Origin: Ulva prolifera
Lineage: Eukaryota > Chlorophyta > Ulvophyceae > Ulvales > Ulvaceae
Assembly (NCBI GenBank): GCA_023078555.1
Contig: CM041199.1
Location: forward strand, 9,243,315-9,307,314
Direction of reading: 5' to 3'
DNA: 64,000 nt
Numbering within the stretch: position 1 is the first letter of the stretch; the number at the start of each line of letters is the position of its first letter. Positions 26,701-39,410 of this stretch are shown here, one piece after another. Both the position numbers and the translations under genes were made by a program. Below the pieces are notes generated by a model. The model was given only the letters and a program-made list of their open reading frames with translations. It was not told the origin of the DNA and made no database searches.

Positions 26701-29700
26701 TCCATGTCCATGCAGTATGCCGGGCACTATGTCGGGCACTATGTTGGCATGGTTCCATGTCCATGCAGTATGCCGGGCACTATGCCAGGCACTATGTAGG
26801 CATGGTCCCATGTCCGTGCGGTATATCGGGCACTATGTCGGGCACTATGTAGGAATGGTTCCATGTCCATGCAGTGTGTCGGGCAGTATGTTGGGCACTA
26901 TGTTGGGCGCTATGTCGGCATGGTTCCATGTCCGTGCAGTATGTCGGGCACTATGTCGGGCACTATGTAGGCATGGTGCCATGTCCGTGCAGCATGCCGG
27001 GCACTCTGTCGGGCACTATGTAGGCATGGTCCCATGTCCGTGCGGTATGTCGGGCACTATGTCGGGCACTATGTAGGAATGGTGCCATGTCCGTGCAGCA
27101 TGCCGGGCACTCTGTCGGGCACTATGTTGGCATGGTTCCATGTCCATGCAGTATGCCGGGCACTATGTCGGGCACTATGTAGGAATGGTTCCATGTCCAT
27201 GCAGTGTGTCGGGCACTATGTCGGGCACTATGTCGGGCATTATGTTGGGCACTATGTTGGCATGGTTCCATGTCCAAGCAGTATGCCGGGCACTATGTCG
27301 GGCACTATGTTGGCATGGTTCCATGTCCATGCAGTATGCCGGGCACTATGCCAGGCACTATGTAGGCATGGTCCCATGTCCGTGCGGTATATCGGGCACT
27401 ATGTCGGGCACTATGTAGGAATGGTTCCATGTCCATGCAGTGTGTCGGGCAGTATGTTGGGCACTATGTTGGGCGCTATGTCGGCATGGTTCCATGTCCA
27501 TGCAGTATGCCGGGCACTATGCCAGGCACTATGTAGGCATGGTCCCATGTCCGTGCGGTATGTCGGGCACTATGTCGGGCACTATGTAGGAATGGTTCCA
27601 TGTCCATGCAGTGTGTCGGGCAGTATGTTGGGCACTATGTTGGGCGCTATTTCGGCATGGTTCCATGTCCGTGCAGTATGTCGGGCACTATGTCGGGCAC
27701 TATGTAGGCATGGTGCCATGTCCGTGCAGCATGCCGGGCACTCTGTCGGGCACTATGTAGGCATGGTTCCATGTCCATGCAATGTGTCGGGCACTATGTC
27801 GGGCACTATGTCGGGCACTATGTTGGGCACTATGTAGGCATGGTTCCATATCCGTGCAGTGTGTCGGGCACTATGACGGGCACTATGTTGGGCGCTATGT
27901 CGGCATGGTACCATGTCCATGCAGTATGCCGGGCACTATGTCGGGCACTATGTAGGCATGGTTCCATGTCCATGCAATGTGTCGGGCACTATGTCGGGCA
28001 CTATGTCGGGCACTATGTTGGGCACTATGTTGGCATGGTTCCATGTCCGTGCGGTATGTCGGGCAGTATGTCGGGCACTATGTCGGGCACTATGTAGGCA
28101 TGGTGCCATGTCCGTGCAGCATGCCGGGCACTCTGTCGGGCACTATGTAGGCATGGTCCCATGTCCGTGCGGTATGTCGGGCACTATGTCGGGCACTATG
28201 TAGGAATGGTTCCATGTCCATGCAGTGTGTCGGGCACTATGTCGGGCACTATGTAGGCATGGTTCCATGTCCGTGCAGTATGTAGGGCACTATGTCGGGC
28301 ACTATGTAGGCATGGTTCCATGTCCATGCAATGTGTCGGGCACTATGTCGGGCACTATGTCGGGCACTATGTTGGGCACTATGTAGGAATGGTTCCATGT
28401 CCATGCAGTGTGTCGGGCAGTATGTTGCGCACTATGTTGGGCGCTATGTCGGCATGGTTCCATGTCCATGCAGTATGCCGGGCACTATGCCAGGCACTAT
28501 GTAGGCATGGTCCCATGTCCGTGCGGTATGTCGGGCACTATGTCGGGCACTATGTAGGAATGGTTCCATGTCCATGCAGTGTGTCGGGCAGTATGTTGGG
28601 CACTATGTTGGGCGCTATTTCGGCATGGTTCCATGTCCGTGCAGTATGTTGGGCACTATGTCGGGCACTATGTAGGCATGGTGCCATGTCCGTGCAGCAT
28701 GCCGGGCACTCTGTCGGGCACTATGTTGGCATGGTTCCATGTCCATGCAGTATGCCGGGCACTATGTCGGGCACTATGTAGGAATGGTTCCATGTCCATG
28801 CAGTGTGTCGGGCACTATGTCGGGCACTATGTCGGGCACTATGTTGGGCACTATGTTGGCATGGTTCCATGTCCAAGCAGTATGCCGGGCACTATGTCGG
28901 GCACTATGTTGGCATGGTTCCATGTCCATGCAGTATGCCGGGCACTATGCCAGGCACTATGTAGGCATGGTCCCATGTCCGTGCGGTATATCGGGCACTA
29001 TGTCGGGCACTATGTAGGAATGGTTCCATGTCCATGCAGTGTGTCGGGCAGTATGTTGGGCACTATGTTGGGCGCTATGTCGGCATGGTTCCATGTCCGT
29101 GCAGTATGTCGGGCACTATGTCGGGCACTATGTAGGCATGGTGCCATGTCCGTGCAGCATGCCGGGCACTCTGTCGGGCACTATGTAGGCATGGTCCCAT
29201 GTCCGTGCGGTATGTCGGGCACTATGTCGGGCACTATGTAGGAATGGTTCCATGTCCATGCAGTGTGTCGGGCACTATGTCGGGCACTATGTAGGCATGG
29301 TTCCATGTCCGTGCAGTATGTAGGGCACTATGTCGGGCACTATGTAGGCATGGTTCCATGTCCATGTAATGTGTCGGGCACTATGTCGGGCACTATGTCG
29401 GGCACTATGTTGGGCACTATGTAGGCATGGTTCCATATCCGTGCAGTGTGTCGGGCACTATGACGGGCACTATGTTGGGCGCTATGTCGGCATGGTACCA
29501 TGTCCATGCAGTATGCCGGGAACTATGTCGGGCACTATGTAGGCATGGTTCCATGTCCATGCAATGTGTCGGGCACTATGTCGGGCACTATGTCGGGCAC
29601 TATGTTGGGCACTATGTTGGCATGGTTCCATGTCCGTGCGGTATGTCGGGCACTATGTCAGGCACTATGTTGGGCACTATGTCGGCATGGTTCCATGTCC

Positions 29701-32700
29701 GTGCAGTATGTCGGGCACTATGTCGGGCACTATGTAGGCATGGTTCCATGTCCGTGTAGTATGCCGGGCACTATGTCGGGCACTATGTAGGCATGGTTCC
29801 ATGTCCATGCAATGTGTCGGGCACTATGTCGGGCACTATGTCGGGCACTATGTTGGGCACTATGTTGGCATGGTTCCATGTCCGTGCAGTATGTCGGGCA
29901 CTATGTCGGGCACTATGTAGGAATGGTTCCATGTCCATGCAGTGTGTCGGGCAGTATGTTGGGCACTATGTTGGGCGCTATTTCGGCATGGTTCCATGTC
30001 CGTGCAGTATGTCGGGCACTATGTCGGGCACTATGTAGGCATGGTGCCATGTCCGTGCAGCATGCCGGGCACTCTGTCGGGCACTATGTTGGCATGGTTC
30101 CATGTCCATGCAGTATGCCGGGCACTATGTCGGGCACTATGTAGGAATGGTTCCATGTCCATGCAGTGTGTCGGGCACTATGTCGGGCACTATGTCGGGC
30201 ATTATGTTGGGCACTATGTTGGCATGGTTCCATGTCCAAGCAGTATGCCGGGCACTATGTCGGGCACTATGTTGGCATGGTTCCATGTCCATGCAGTATG
30301 CCGGGCACTATGCCAGGCACTATGTAGGCATGGTCCCATGTCCGTGCGGTATATCGGGCACTATGTCGGGCACTATGTAGGAATGGTTCCATGTCCATGC
30401 AGTGTGTCGGGCAGTATGTTGGGCACTATGTTGGGCGCTATGTCGGCATGGTTCCATGTCCATGCAGTATGCCGGGCACTATGCCAGGCACTATGTAGGC
30501 ATGGTCCCATGTCCGTGCGGTATGTCGGGCACTATGTCGGGCACTATGTAGGAATGGTTCCATGTCCATGCAGTGTGTCGGGCAGTATGTTGGGCACTAT
30601 GTTGGGCGCTATTTCGGCATGGTTCCATGTCCGTGCAGTATGTCGGGCACTATGTCGGGCACTATGTAGGCATGGTGCCATGTCCGTGCAGCATGCCGGG
30701 CACTCTGTCGGGCACTATGTAGGCATGGTTCCATGTCCATGCAATGTGTCGGGCACTATGTCGGGCACTATGTCGGGCACTATGTTGGGCACTATGTAGG
30801 CATGGTTCCATATCCGTGCAGTGTGTCGGGCACTATGACGGGCACTATGTTGGGCGCTATGTCGGCATGGTACCATGTCCATGCAGTATGCCGGGCACTA
30901 TGTCGGGCACTATGTAGGCATGGTTCCATGTCCATGCAATGTGTCGGGCACTATGTCGGGCACTATGTCGGGCACTATGTTGGGCACTATGTTGGCATGG
31001 TTCCATGTCCGTGCGGTATGTCGGGCAGTATGTCGGGCACTATGTCGGGCACTATGTAGGCATGGTGCCATGTCCGTGCAGCATGCCGGGCACTCTGTCG
31101 GGCACTATGTAGGCATGGTCCCATGTCCGTGCGGTATGTCGGGCACTATGTCGGGCACTATGTAGGAATGGTTCCATGTCCATGCAGTGTGTCGTGCACT
31201 ATGTCGGGCACTATGTAGGCATGGTTCCATGTCCGTGCAGTATGTAGGGCACTATGTCGGGCACTATGTAGGCATGGTTCCATGTCCATGCAATGTGTCG
31301 GGCACTATGTCGGGCACTATGTCGGGCACTATGTTGGGCACTATGTAGGAATGGTTCCATGTCCATGCAGTGTGTCGGGCAGTATGTTGCGCACTATGTT
31401 GGGCGCTATGTCGGCATGGTTCCATGTCCATGCAGTATGCCGGGCACTATGCCAGGCACTATGTAGGCATGGTCCCATGTCCGTGCGGTATGTCGGGCAC
31501 TATGTCGGGCACTATGTAGGAATGGTTCCATGTCCATGCAGTGTGTCGGGCAGTATGTTGGGCACTATGTTGGGCGCTATTTCGGCATGGTTCCATGTCC
31601 GTGCAGTATGTTGGGCACTATGTCGGGCACTATGTAGGCATGGTGCCATGTCCGTGCAGCATGCCGGGCACTCTGTCGGGCACTATGTTGGCATGGTTCC
31701 ATGTCCATGCAGTATGCCGGGCACTATGTCGGGCACTATGTAGGAATGGTTCCATGTCCATGCAGTGTGTCGGGCACTATGTCGGGCACTATGTCGGGCA
31801 CTATGTTGGGCACTATGTTGGCATGGTTCCATGTCCAAGCAGTATGCCGGGCACTATGTCGGGCACTATGTTGGCATGGTTCCATGTCCATGCAGTATGC
31901 CGGGCACTATGCCAGGCACTATGTAGGCATGGTCCCATGTCCGTGCGGTATATCGGGCACTATGTCGGGCACTATGTAGGAATGGTTCCATGTCCATGCA
32001 GTGTGTCGGGCAGTATGTTGGGCACTATGTTGGGCGCTATGTCGGCATGGTTCCATGTCCGTGCAGTATGTCGGGCACTATGTCGGGCACTATGTAGGCA
32101 TGGTGCCATGTCCGTGCAGCATGCCGGGCACTCTGTCGGGCACTATGTAGGCATGGTCCCATGTCCGTGCGGTATGTCGGGCACTATGTCGGGCACTATG
32201 TAGGAATGGTTCCATGTCCATGCAGTGTGTCGGGCACTATGTCGGGCACTATGTAGGCATGGTTCCATGTCCGTGCAGTATGTAGGGCACTATGTCGGGC
32301 ACTATGTAGGCATGGTTCCATGTCCATGTAATGTGTCGGGCACTATGTCGGGCACTATGTCGGGCACTATGTTGGGCACTATGTAGGCATGGTTCCATAT
32401 CCGTGCAGTGTGTCGGGCACTATGACGGGCACTATGTTGGGCGCTATGTCGGCATGGTACCATGTCCATGCAGTATGCCGGGAACTATGTCGGGCACTAT
32501 GTAGGCATGGTTCCATGTCCATGCAATGTGTCGGGCACTATGTCGGGCACTATGTCGGGCACTATGTTGGGCACTATGTTGGCATGGTTCCATGTCCGTG
32601 CGGTATGTCGGGCACTATGTCAGGCACTATGTTGGGCACTATGTCGGCATGGTTCCATGTCCGTGCAGTATGTCGGGCACTATGTCGGGCACTATGTAGG

Positions 32701-33342
32701 CATGGTTCCATGTCCGTGTAGTATGCCGGGCACTATGTCGGGCACTATGTAGGCATGGTTCCATGTCCATGCAATGTGTCGGGCACTATGTCGGGCACTA
32801 TGTCGGGCACTATGTTGGGCACTATGTTGGCATGGTTCCATGTCCATGCAGTATGCCGGGCACTATGTCGGGCACTATGCAGGAATGGTTCCATGTCCAT
32901 GCAGTGTGTCGGGCACTATGTCGGGCACTATGTCGGGCACTATGTTGGGCACTATGTTGGCATGGTTCCATGTCCATGCAGTATGCCGGGCACTATGTCG
33001 GGCACTATGTTGGCATGGTTCCATGTCCATGCAGTATGCCGGGCACTATGCCAGGCACTATGTAGGCATGGTCCCATGTCCGTGCGGTATATCGGGCACT
33101 ATGTCGGGCACTATGTAGGAATGGTTCCATGTCCATGCAGTGTGTCGGGCAGTATGTTGGGCACTATGTTGGGCGCTATGTCGGCATGGTTCCATGTCCG
33201 TGCAGTATGTCGGGCACTATGTCGGGCACTATGTAGGCATGGTGCCATGTCCGTGCAGCATGCCGGGCACTCTGTCGGGCACTATGTAGGCATGGTCCCA
33301 TGTCCGTGCGGTATGTCGGGCACTATGTCGGGCACTATGTAG
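23760..33342 (+). repeat. Triplicated higher-order repeat of about 3.0-3.3 kb
   Basis: Three consecutive near-identical blocks occur: about 23.8-27.0, 27.1-30.0 and 30.1-33.3 kb. The displacements are 3,304 bp (first to second) and 2,962 bp (second to third). The difference comes from whole units gained or lost: the pair 26489-27076 / 32755-33342 is shared by copies one and three but not two. Rare variants such as CATTATGTTGGGC, CCATATCCGTGCAG, ATGGTACCATG, TGTAATGTGTC and GGGAACTATG recur in the same order. A private change (GTGTCGTGCACTATG at 31191) marks the third copy. This is the youngest large amplification in the array. Confidence 0.88.
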
Positions 33343-33824
33343 GAATGGTTCCATGTCCATGCAGTGTGTCGGGCACTATGTCGGGCACTATGTAGGCATG
33401 GTTCCATGTCCGTGCAGTATGTAGGGCACTATGTTGGGCACTATGTAGGCATGGTTCCATGTCCGTGCAGTGTGTCGGGCACTATGACGGGCACTATGTT
33501 GGGCGCTATGTCGGCATGGTTCCATGTCCATGCAGTATGCCGGGCACTATGCCAGGCGCTATGTAGGCATGGTTCCATGTCCGTGCAGTATGCCGGGCAC
33601 TATGTTGGGCACTATGTAGCCATGGTTCCATGTCCGTGCAGTGTGTTGGGCACTATGTCGGGCACTATGTACGCATGGTTCCATGTTCGTGCGGTATGTC
33701 GGGCACTATGTCGGGCGGTACGTCGGGCACTATGTCGGGCACTATGTTGGGCACTATGTAGGCATGGTTCCATGTCCGTGCGGTATGCCGGGCACTATGT
33801 CGGGCACTATGTAGGCATGGTGCC

Positions 33825-35500
33825 ATGTCCGTGCAGCATGCCGGGCACTCTGTCGGGCACTATGTAGGCATGGTTCCATGTCCGTGCAGTGTGTCGGGCA
33901 CTACGTCGGGCACTATGTCGGCATGGTTCCATGTCCGTGCAGTATGTCGGGCACTATGTCGGGCACTATGTAGGCATGGTTCCATGTCCGTGCAGTATGC
34001 CGGGCACTATGTCGGGCACTATGTAGGCATGGTTCCATGTCCGTGCGGTATGTCGGGCACTATGTCAGGCACTATGTTGGGCACTATGTCGGCATGGTTC
34101 CATGTCCGTGCAGTATGTCGGGCACTATTTCGGGCACTATGTAGGCATGGTGCCATGTCCGTGCAGCATGCCGGGCACTCTGTCGGGCACTATGTAGGCA
34201 TGGTTCCATGTCCGTGCAGTGTGTCGGGCACTACGTCGGGCACTATGTCGGCATGGTTCCATGTCCGTGCAGTATGTCGGGCACTATGTCAGGCACTATG
34301 TAGGCATGGTTCCATGTCCGTGCAGTATGCCGGGCACTATGTCGGGCACTATGTAGGCATGGTTCCATGTCCGTGCGGTATGTCGGGCACTATGTCAGGC
34401 ACTATGTTGGGCACTATGTCGGCATGGTTCCATGTCCGTGCAGTATGTCGGGCACTATTTCGGGCACTATGTAGGCATGGTGCCATGTCCGTGCAGCATG
34501 CCGGGCACTCTGTCGGGCACTATGTAGGCATGGTCCCATGTCCGTGCGGTATGTCGGGCACTATGTCGGGCACTATGTAGGAATGGTTCCATGTCCATGC
34601 AGTGTGTCGGGCACTATGTCGGGCACTATGTAGGCATGGTTCCATGTCCGTGCAGTATGTAGGGCACTATGTTGGGCACTATGTAGGCATGGTTCCATGT
34701 CCGTGCAGTGTGTCGGGCACTATGTCGGGCACTATGTAGGCATGGTTCCATGTCCGTGCAGTGTGTCGGGCACTATGTCGGGCACTATGTAGGCATGGTT
34801 CCATGTCCGTGCAGTATGTAGGGCACTATGTTGGGCACTATGTAGGCATGGTTCCATGTCCGTGCAGTGTGCCGGGCACTATGTCGGGCACTATGTACGC
34901 ATGGTTCCATGTCCGTGCAGTATGTCGGGCACTCTGTCGGGCACTATGTTGGGCACTATGTCGGCATGGTTCCATGTCCGTGCAGTATGTCGGGCACTAT
35001 TTCGGGCACTATGTAGGCATGGTGCCATGTCCGTGCAGCATGCCGGGCACTCTGTCGGGCACTATGTAGGCATGGTTCCATGTCCGTGCAGTGTGTCGGG
35101 CACTACGTCGGGCACTATGTCGGCATGGTTCCATGTCCGTGCAGTATGTCGGGCACTATGTCAGGCACTATGTAGGCATGGTTCCATGTCCGTGCAGTAT
35201 GCCGGGCACTATGTCGGGCACTATGTAGGCATGGTTCCATGTCCGTGCGGTATGTCGGGCACTATGTCAGGCACTATGTTGGGCACTATGTCGGCATGGT
35301 TCCATGTCCGTGCAGTATGTCGGGCACTATTTCGGGCACTATGTAGGCATGGTGCCATGTCCGTGCAGCATGCCGGGCACTCTGTCGGGCACTATGTAGG
35401 CATGGTCCCATGTCCGTGCGGTATGTCGGGCACTATGTCGGGCACTATGTAGGAATGGTTCCATGTCCATGCAGTGTGTCGGGCACTATGTCGGGCACTA
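33825..35500 (+). repeat. Nested duplications, 330-bp and 872-bp periods
   Basis: A 330-bp cassette marked by CACTATTTCGGGCACTATG and GTGCAGCATGCCGGGCACTCTG repeats at about 33.83, 34.16 and 34.49 kb. The larger region recurs 872 bp downstream, giving cassettes at about 35.03 and 35.36 kb. This shows two rounds of duplication at different scales. Confidence 0.78.
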
Positions 35501-36436
35501 TGTAGGCATGGTTCCATGTCCGTGCAGTATGTAGGGCACTATGTTGGGCACTATGTAGGCATGGTTCCATGTCCGTGCAGTGTGTCGGGCACTATGTCGG
35601 GCACTATGTAGGCATGGTTCCATGTCCGTGCAGTGTGTCGGGCACTATGTCGGGCACTATGTAGGCATGGTTCCATGTCCGTGCAGTATGTAGGGCACTA
35701 TGTTGGGCACTATGTAGGCATGGTTCCATGTCCGTGCAGTGTGTCGGGCACTATGTCGGGCACTATGTACGCATGGTTCCATGTCCGTGCAGTATGTCGG
35801 GCACTCTGTCGGGCACTATGTAGGCATGGTTCCATGTCCGTGCGGTATGTCGGGCACTATGTGGGGCACTATGTCGGGCATGGTTCCATGTCCGTGCAGT
35901 ATGTCGGGCACTATGTGGGGCACTATGTCGGGCATGGTTCCATGTCCGTGCAGTATGCCGGGCACTATGTCGGGCACTATGTAGGAATGGTTCCATGTCC
36001 ATGCAGTGTGTCGGGCACTATGTCGGGCACTACGTCAGGAACTATGTTGGGCACTATGTAGGCATGGTGCCATGTCCGTGCAGTATGCCGGGCACTATGT
36101 CGGGCACTATGTAGGAATGGTTTCATGTCCATGCAGTGTGTCGGGCAGTATGTCGGGCACTATGTTGGGCACTATGTGGGCATGGTTCCATGTCCGTGCA
36201 GTATGCCGGGCACTATGTTGGGCGCTATGTCGGCATGGTTCCATGTCCATGCAGTATGCCGGGCACTATGCCAGGCACTATGTAGGCATGGTCCCATGTC
36301 CGTGCGGTATGTCGGGCACTATGTCGGGCACTATGTAGGAATGGTTCCATGTCCATGCAGTGTGTCGGGCAGTATGTTGGGCACTATGTTGGGCGCTATG
36401 TCGGCATGGTTCCATGTCCGTGCAGTTTGTCGGGCA

Positions 36437-39410
36437 CTATGTCGGGCACTATGTAGGCATGGTGCCATGTCCGTGCAGCATGCCGGGCACTCTGTCGGGC
36501 ACTATGTAGGCATGGTCCCATGTCCGTGCGGTATGTCGGGCACTATGTCGGGCACTATGTAGGAATGGTTCCATGTCCATGCAGTGTGTCGGGCACTATG
36601 TCGGGCACTATGTAGGCATGGTTCCATGTCCGTGCAGTATGTAGGGCACTATGTTGGGCACTATGTCGGCATGGTTCCATGTCCGTGCAGTGTGTCGGGC
36701 ACTATGACGGGCACTATGTTGGGCGCTATGTCGGCATGGTTCCATGTCCATGCAGTATGCCGGGCACTATGCCAGGCGCTATGTAGGCATGGTTCCATGT
36801 CCGTGCATTATGCCGGGCACTATGTCGGGCACTATGTCGGCATGGTTCCATGTCCGTGCAGTATGTCGGGCACTATGTCAAGCACTATGTAGGCATGGAT
36901 CCATGTCCGTGCAGTATGCCGGGCACTATGTCGGGCACTATGTAAGCATGGTTCCATGTCCGTGCGGTATGTCGGGCACTATGTCAGGCACTATGTTGGG
37001 CACTATGTAGGCATGGTTCCATGTCCGTGCAGTATGCCGGGCACTATGTCGGGCAATATGTCGGGCACTATGTCGGGCACTATGTAGGCATGGTTCCATG
37101 TCCGTGCAGTATGTAGGGCACTATGTTGGGCACTATGTCGGCATGGTTCCATGTCCGTGCAGTGTGTCGGGCACTATGACGGGCACTATGTTGGGCGCTA
37201 TGTCGGCATGGTTCCATGTCCATGCAGTATGCCGGGCACTATGCCAGGCGCTATGTAGGCATGGTTCCATGTCCGTGCAGTATGCCGGGCACTATGCCAG
37301 GCGCTATGTAGGCATGGTTCCATGTCCGTGCATTATGCCGGGCACTATGTCGGGCACTATGTCGGCATGGTTCCATGTCCGTGCAGTATGTCGGGCACTA
37401 TGTCAAGCACTATGTAGGCATGGATCCATGTCCGTGCAGTATGCCGGGCACTATGTCGGGCACTATGTAAGCATGGTTCCATGTCCGTGCGGTATGTCGG
37501 GCACTATGTCAGGCACTATGTTGGGCACTATGTAGGCATGGTTCCATGTCCGTGCAGTATGCCGGGCACTATGTCGGGCACTATGTCGGGCACTATGTTG
37601 GGCACTATGTAGGAATGGTTCCATGTCCATGCAGTGTGTCGGGCACTATGTCGGGCACTATGTAGGCATGGTTCCATGTCCGTGCAGTATGTAGGGCACT
37701 ATGTTGGGCACTATGTAGGCATGGTTCCATGTCCGTGCAGTATGCCGGGCACTATGTCGGGCACTATGTCGGGCATGGTTCCCTGTCCGTGCAGTATGCC
37801 GGGCAATATGTCGGGCACTATGTAGGAATGGTTCCATGTCCATGATGTGTGTCGGGCACTATGTCGGTCACTATGTCGGGCACTATGTAGGCATGGTTCC
37901 ATGTCCGTGCAGTATGTCGGGCACTATGTCGGGCACTATGTAGGCATGGTGCCATGTCCGTGCAGCATGCCGGGCACTCTGTCGGGCACTATGTAGGCAT
38001 GGTCCCATGTCCGTGCGGTATGTCGGGCACTATGTCGGGCACTATGTAGGAATGGTTCCATGTCCATGCAGTGTGTCGGGCACTATGTCGGGCACTATGT
38101 AGGCATGGTTCCATGTCCGTGCAGTATGTAGGGCACTATGTTGGGCACTATGTCGGCATGGTTCCATGTCCGTGCAGTGTGTCGGGCACTATGACGGGCA
38201 CTATGTTGGGCGCTATGTCGGCATGGTTCCATGTCCATGCAGTATGCCGGGCACTATGCCAGGCGCTATGTAGGCATGGTTCCATGTCCGTGCATTATGC
38301 CGGGCACTATGTCGGGCACTATGTCGGCATGGTTCCATGTCCGTGCAGTATGTCGGGCACTATGTCAAGCACTATGTAGGCATGGATCCATGTCCGTGCA
38401 GTATGCCGGGCACTATGTCGGGCACTATGTAAGCATGGTTCCATGTCCGTGCGGTATGTCGGGCACTATGTCAGGCACTATGTTGGGCACTATGTAGGCA
38501 TGGTTCCATGTCCGTGCAGTATGCCGGGCACTATGTCGGGCAATATGTCGGGCACTATGTCGGGCACTATGTAGCCATGGTTCCATGTCCGTGCAGTATG
38601 TAGGGCACTATGTTGGGCACTATGTCGGCATGGTTCCATGTCCGTGCAGTGTGTCGGGCACTATGACGGGCACTATGTTGGGCGCTATGTCGGCATGGTT
38701 CCATGTCCATGCAGTATGCCGGGCACTATGCCAGGCGCTATGTAGGCATGGTTCCATGTCCGTGCAGTATGCCGGGCACTATGCCAGGCGCTATGTAGGC
38801 ATGGTTCCATGTCCGTGCATTATGCCGGGCACTATGTCGGGCACTATGTCGGCATGGTTCCATGTCCGTGCAGTATGTCGGGCACTATGTCAAGCACTAT
38901 GTAGGCATGGATCCATGTCCGTGCAGTATGCCGGGCACTATGTCGGGCACTATGTAAGCATGGTTCCATGTCCGTGCGGTATGTCGGGCACTATGTCAGG
39001 CACTATGTTGGGCACTATGTAGGCATGGTTCCATGTCCGTGCAGTATGCCGGGCACTATGTCGGGCACTATGTCGGGCACTATGTTGGGCACTATGTAGG
39101 AATGGTTCCATGTCCATGCAGTGTGTCGGGCACTATGTCGGGCACTATGTAGGCATGGTTCCATGTCCGTGCAGTATGTAGGGCACTATGTTGGGCACTA
39201 TGTAGGCATGGTTCCATGTCCGTGCAGTATGCCGGGCACTATGTCGGGCACTATGTCGGGCATGGTTCCCTGTCCGTGCAGTATGCCGGGCAATATGTCG
39301 GGCACTATGTAGGAATGGTTCCATGTCCATGATGTGTGTCGGGCACTATGTCGGTCACTATGTCGGGCACTATGTAGGCATGGTTCCATGTCCGTGCAGT
39401 ATGTCGGGCA
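36437..39410 (+). repeat. Higher-order duplication, 1,487-bp displacement
   Basis: About 36437-37923 recurs at about 37924-39410. Shared rare features include GTGCATTATGCC, ATGGATCCATG, GTAAGCATGG, GGGCAATATG, CATGGTTCCCTGTCC and CCATGATGTGTG. One private change is visible: GTAGCCATGG at 38572. Confidence 0.87.
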
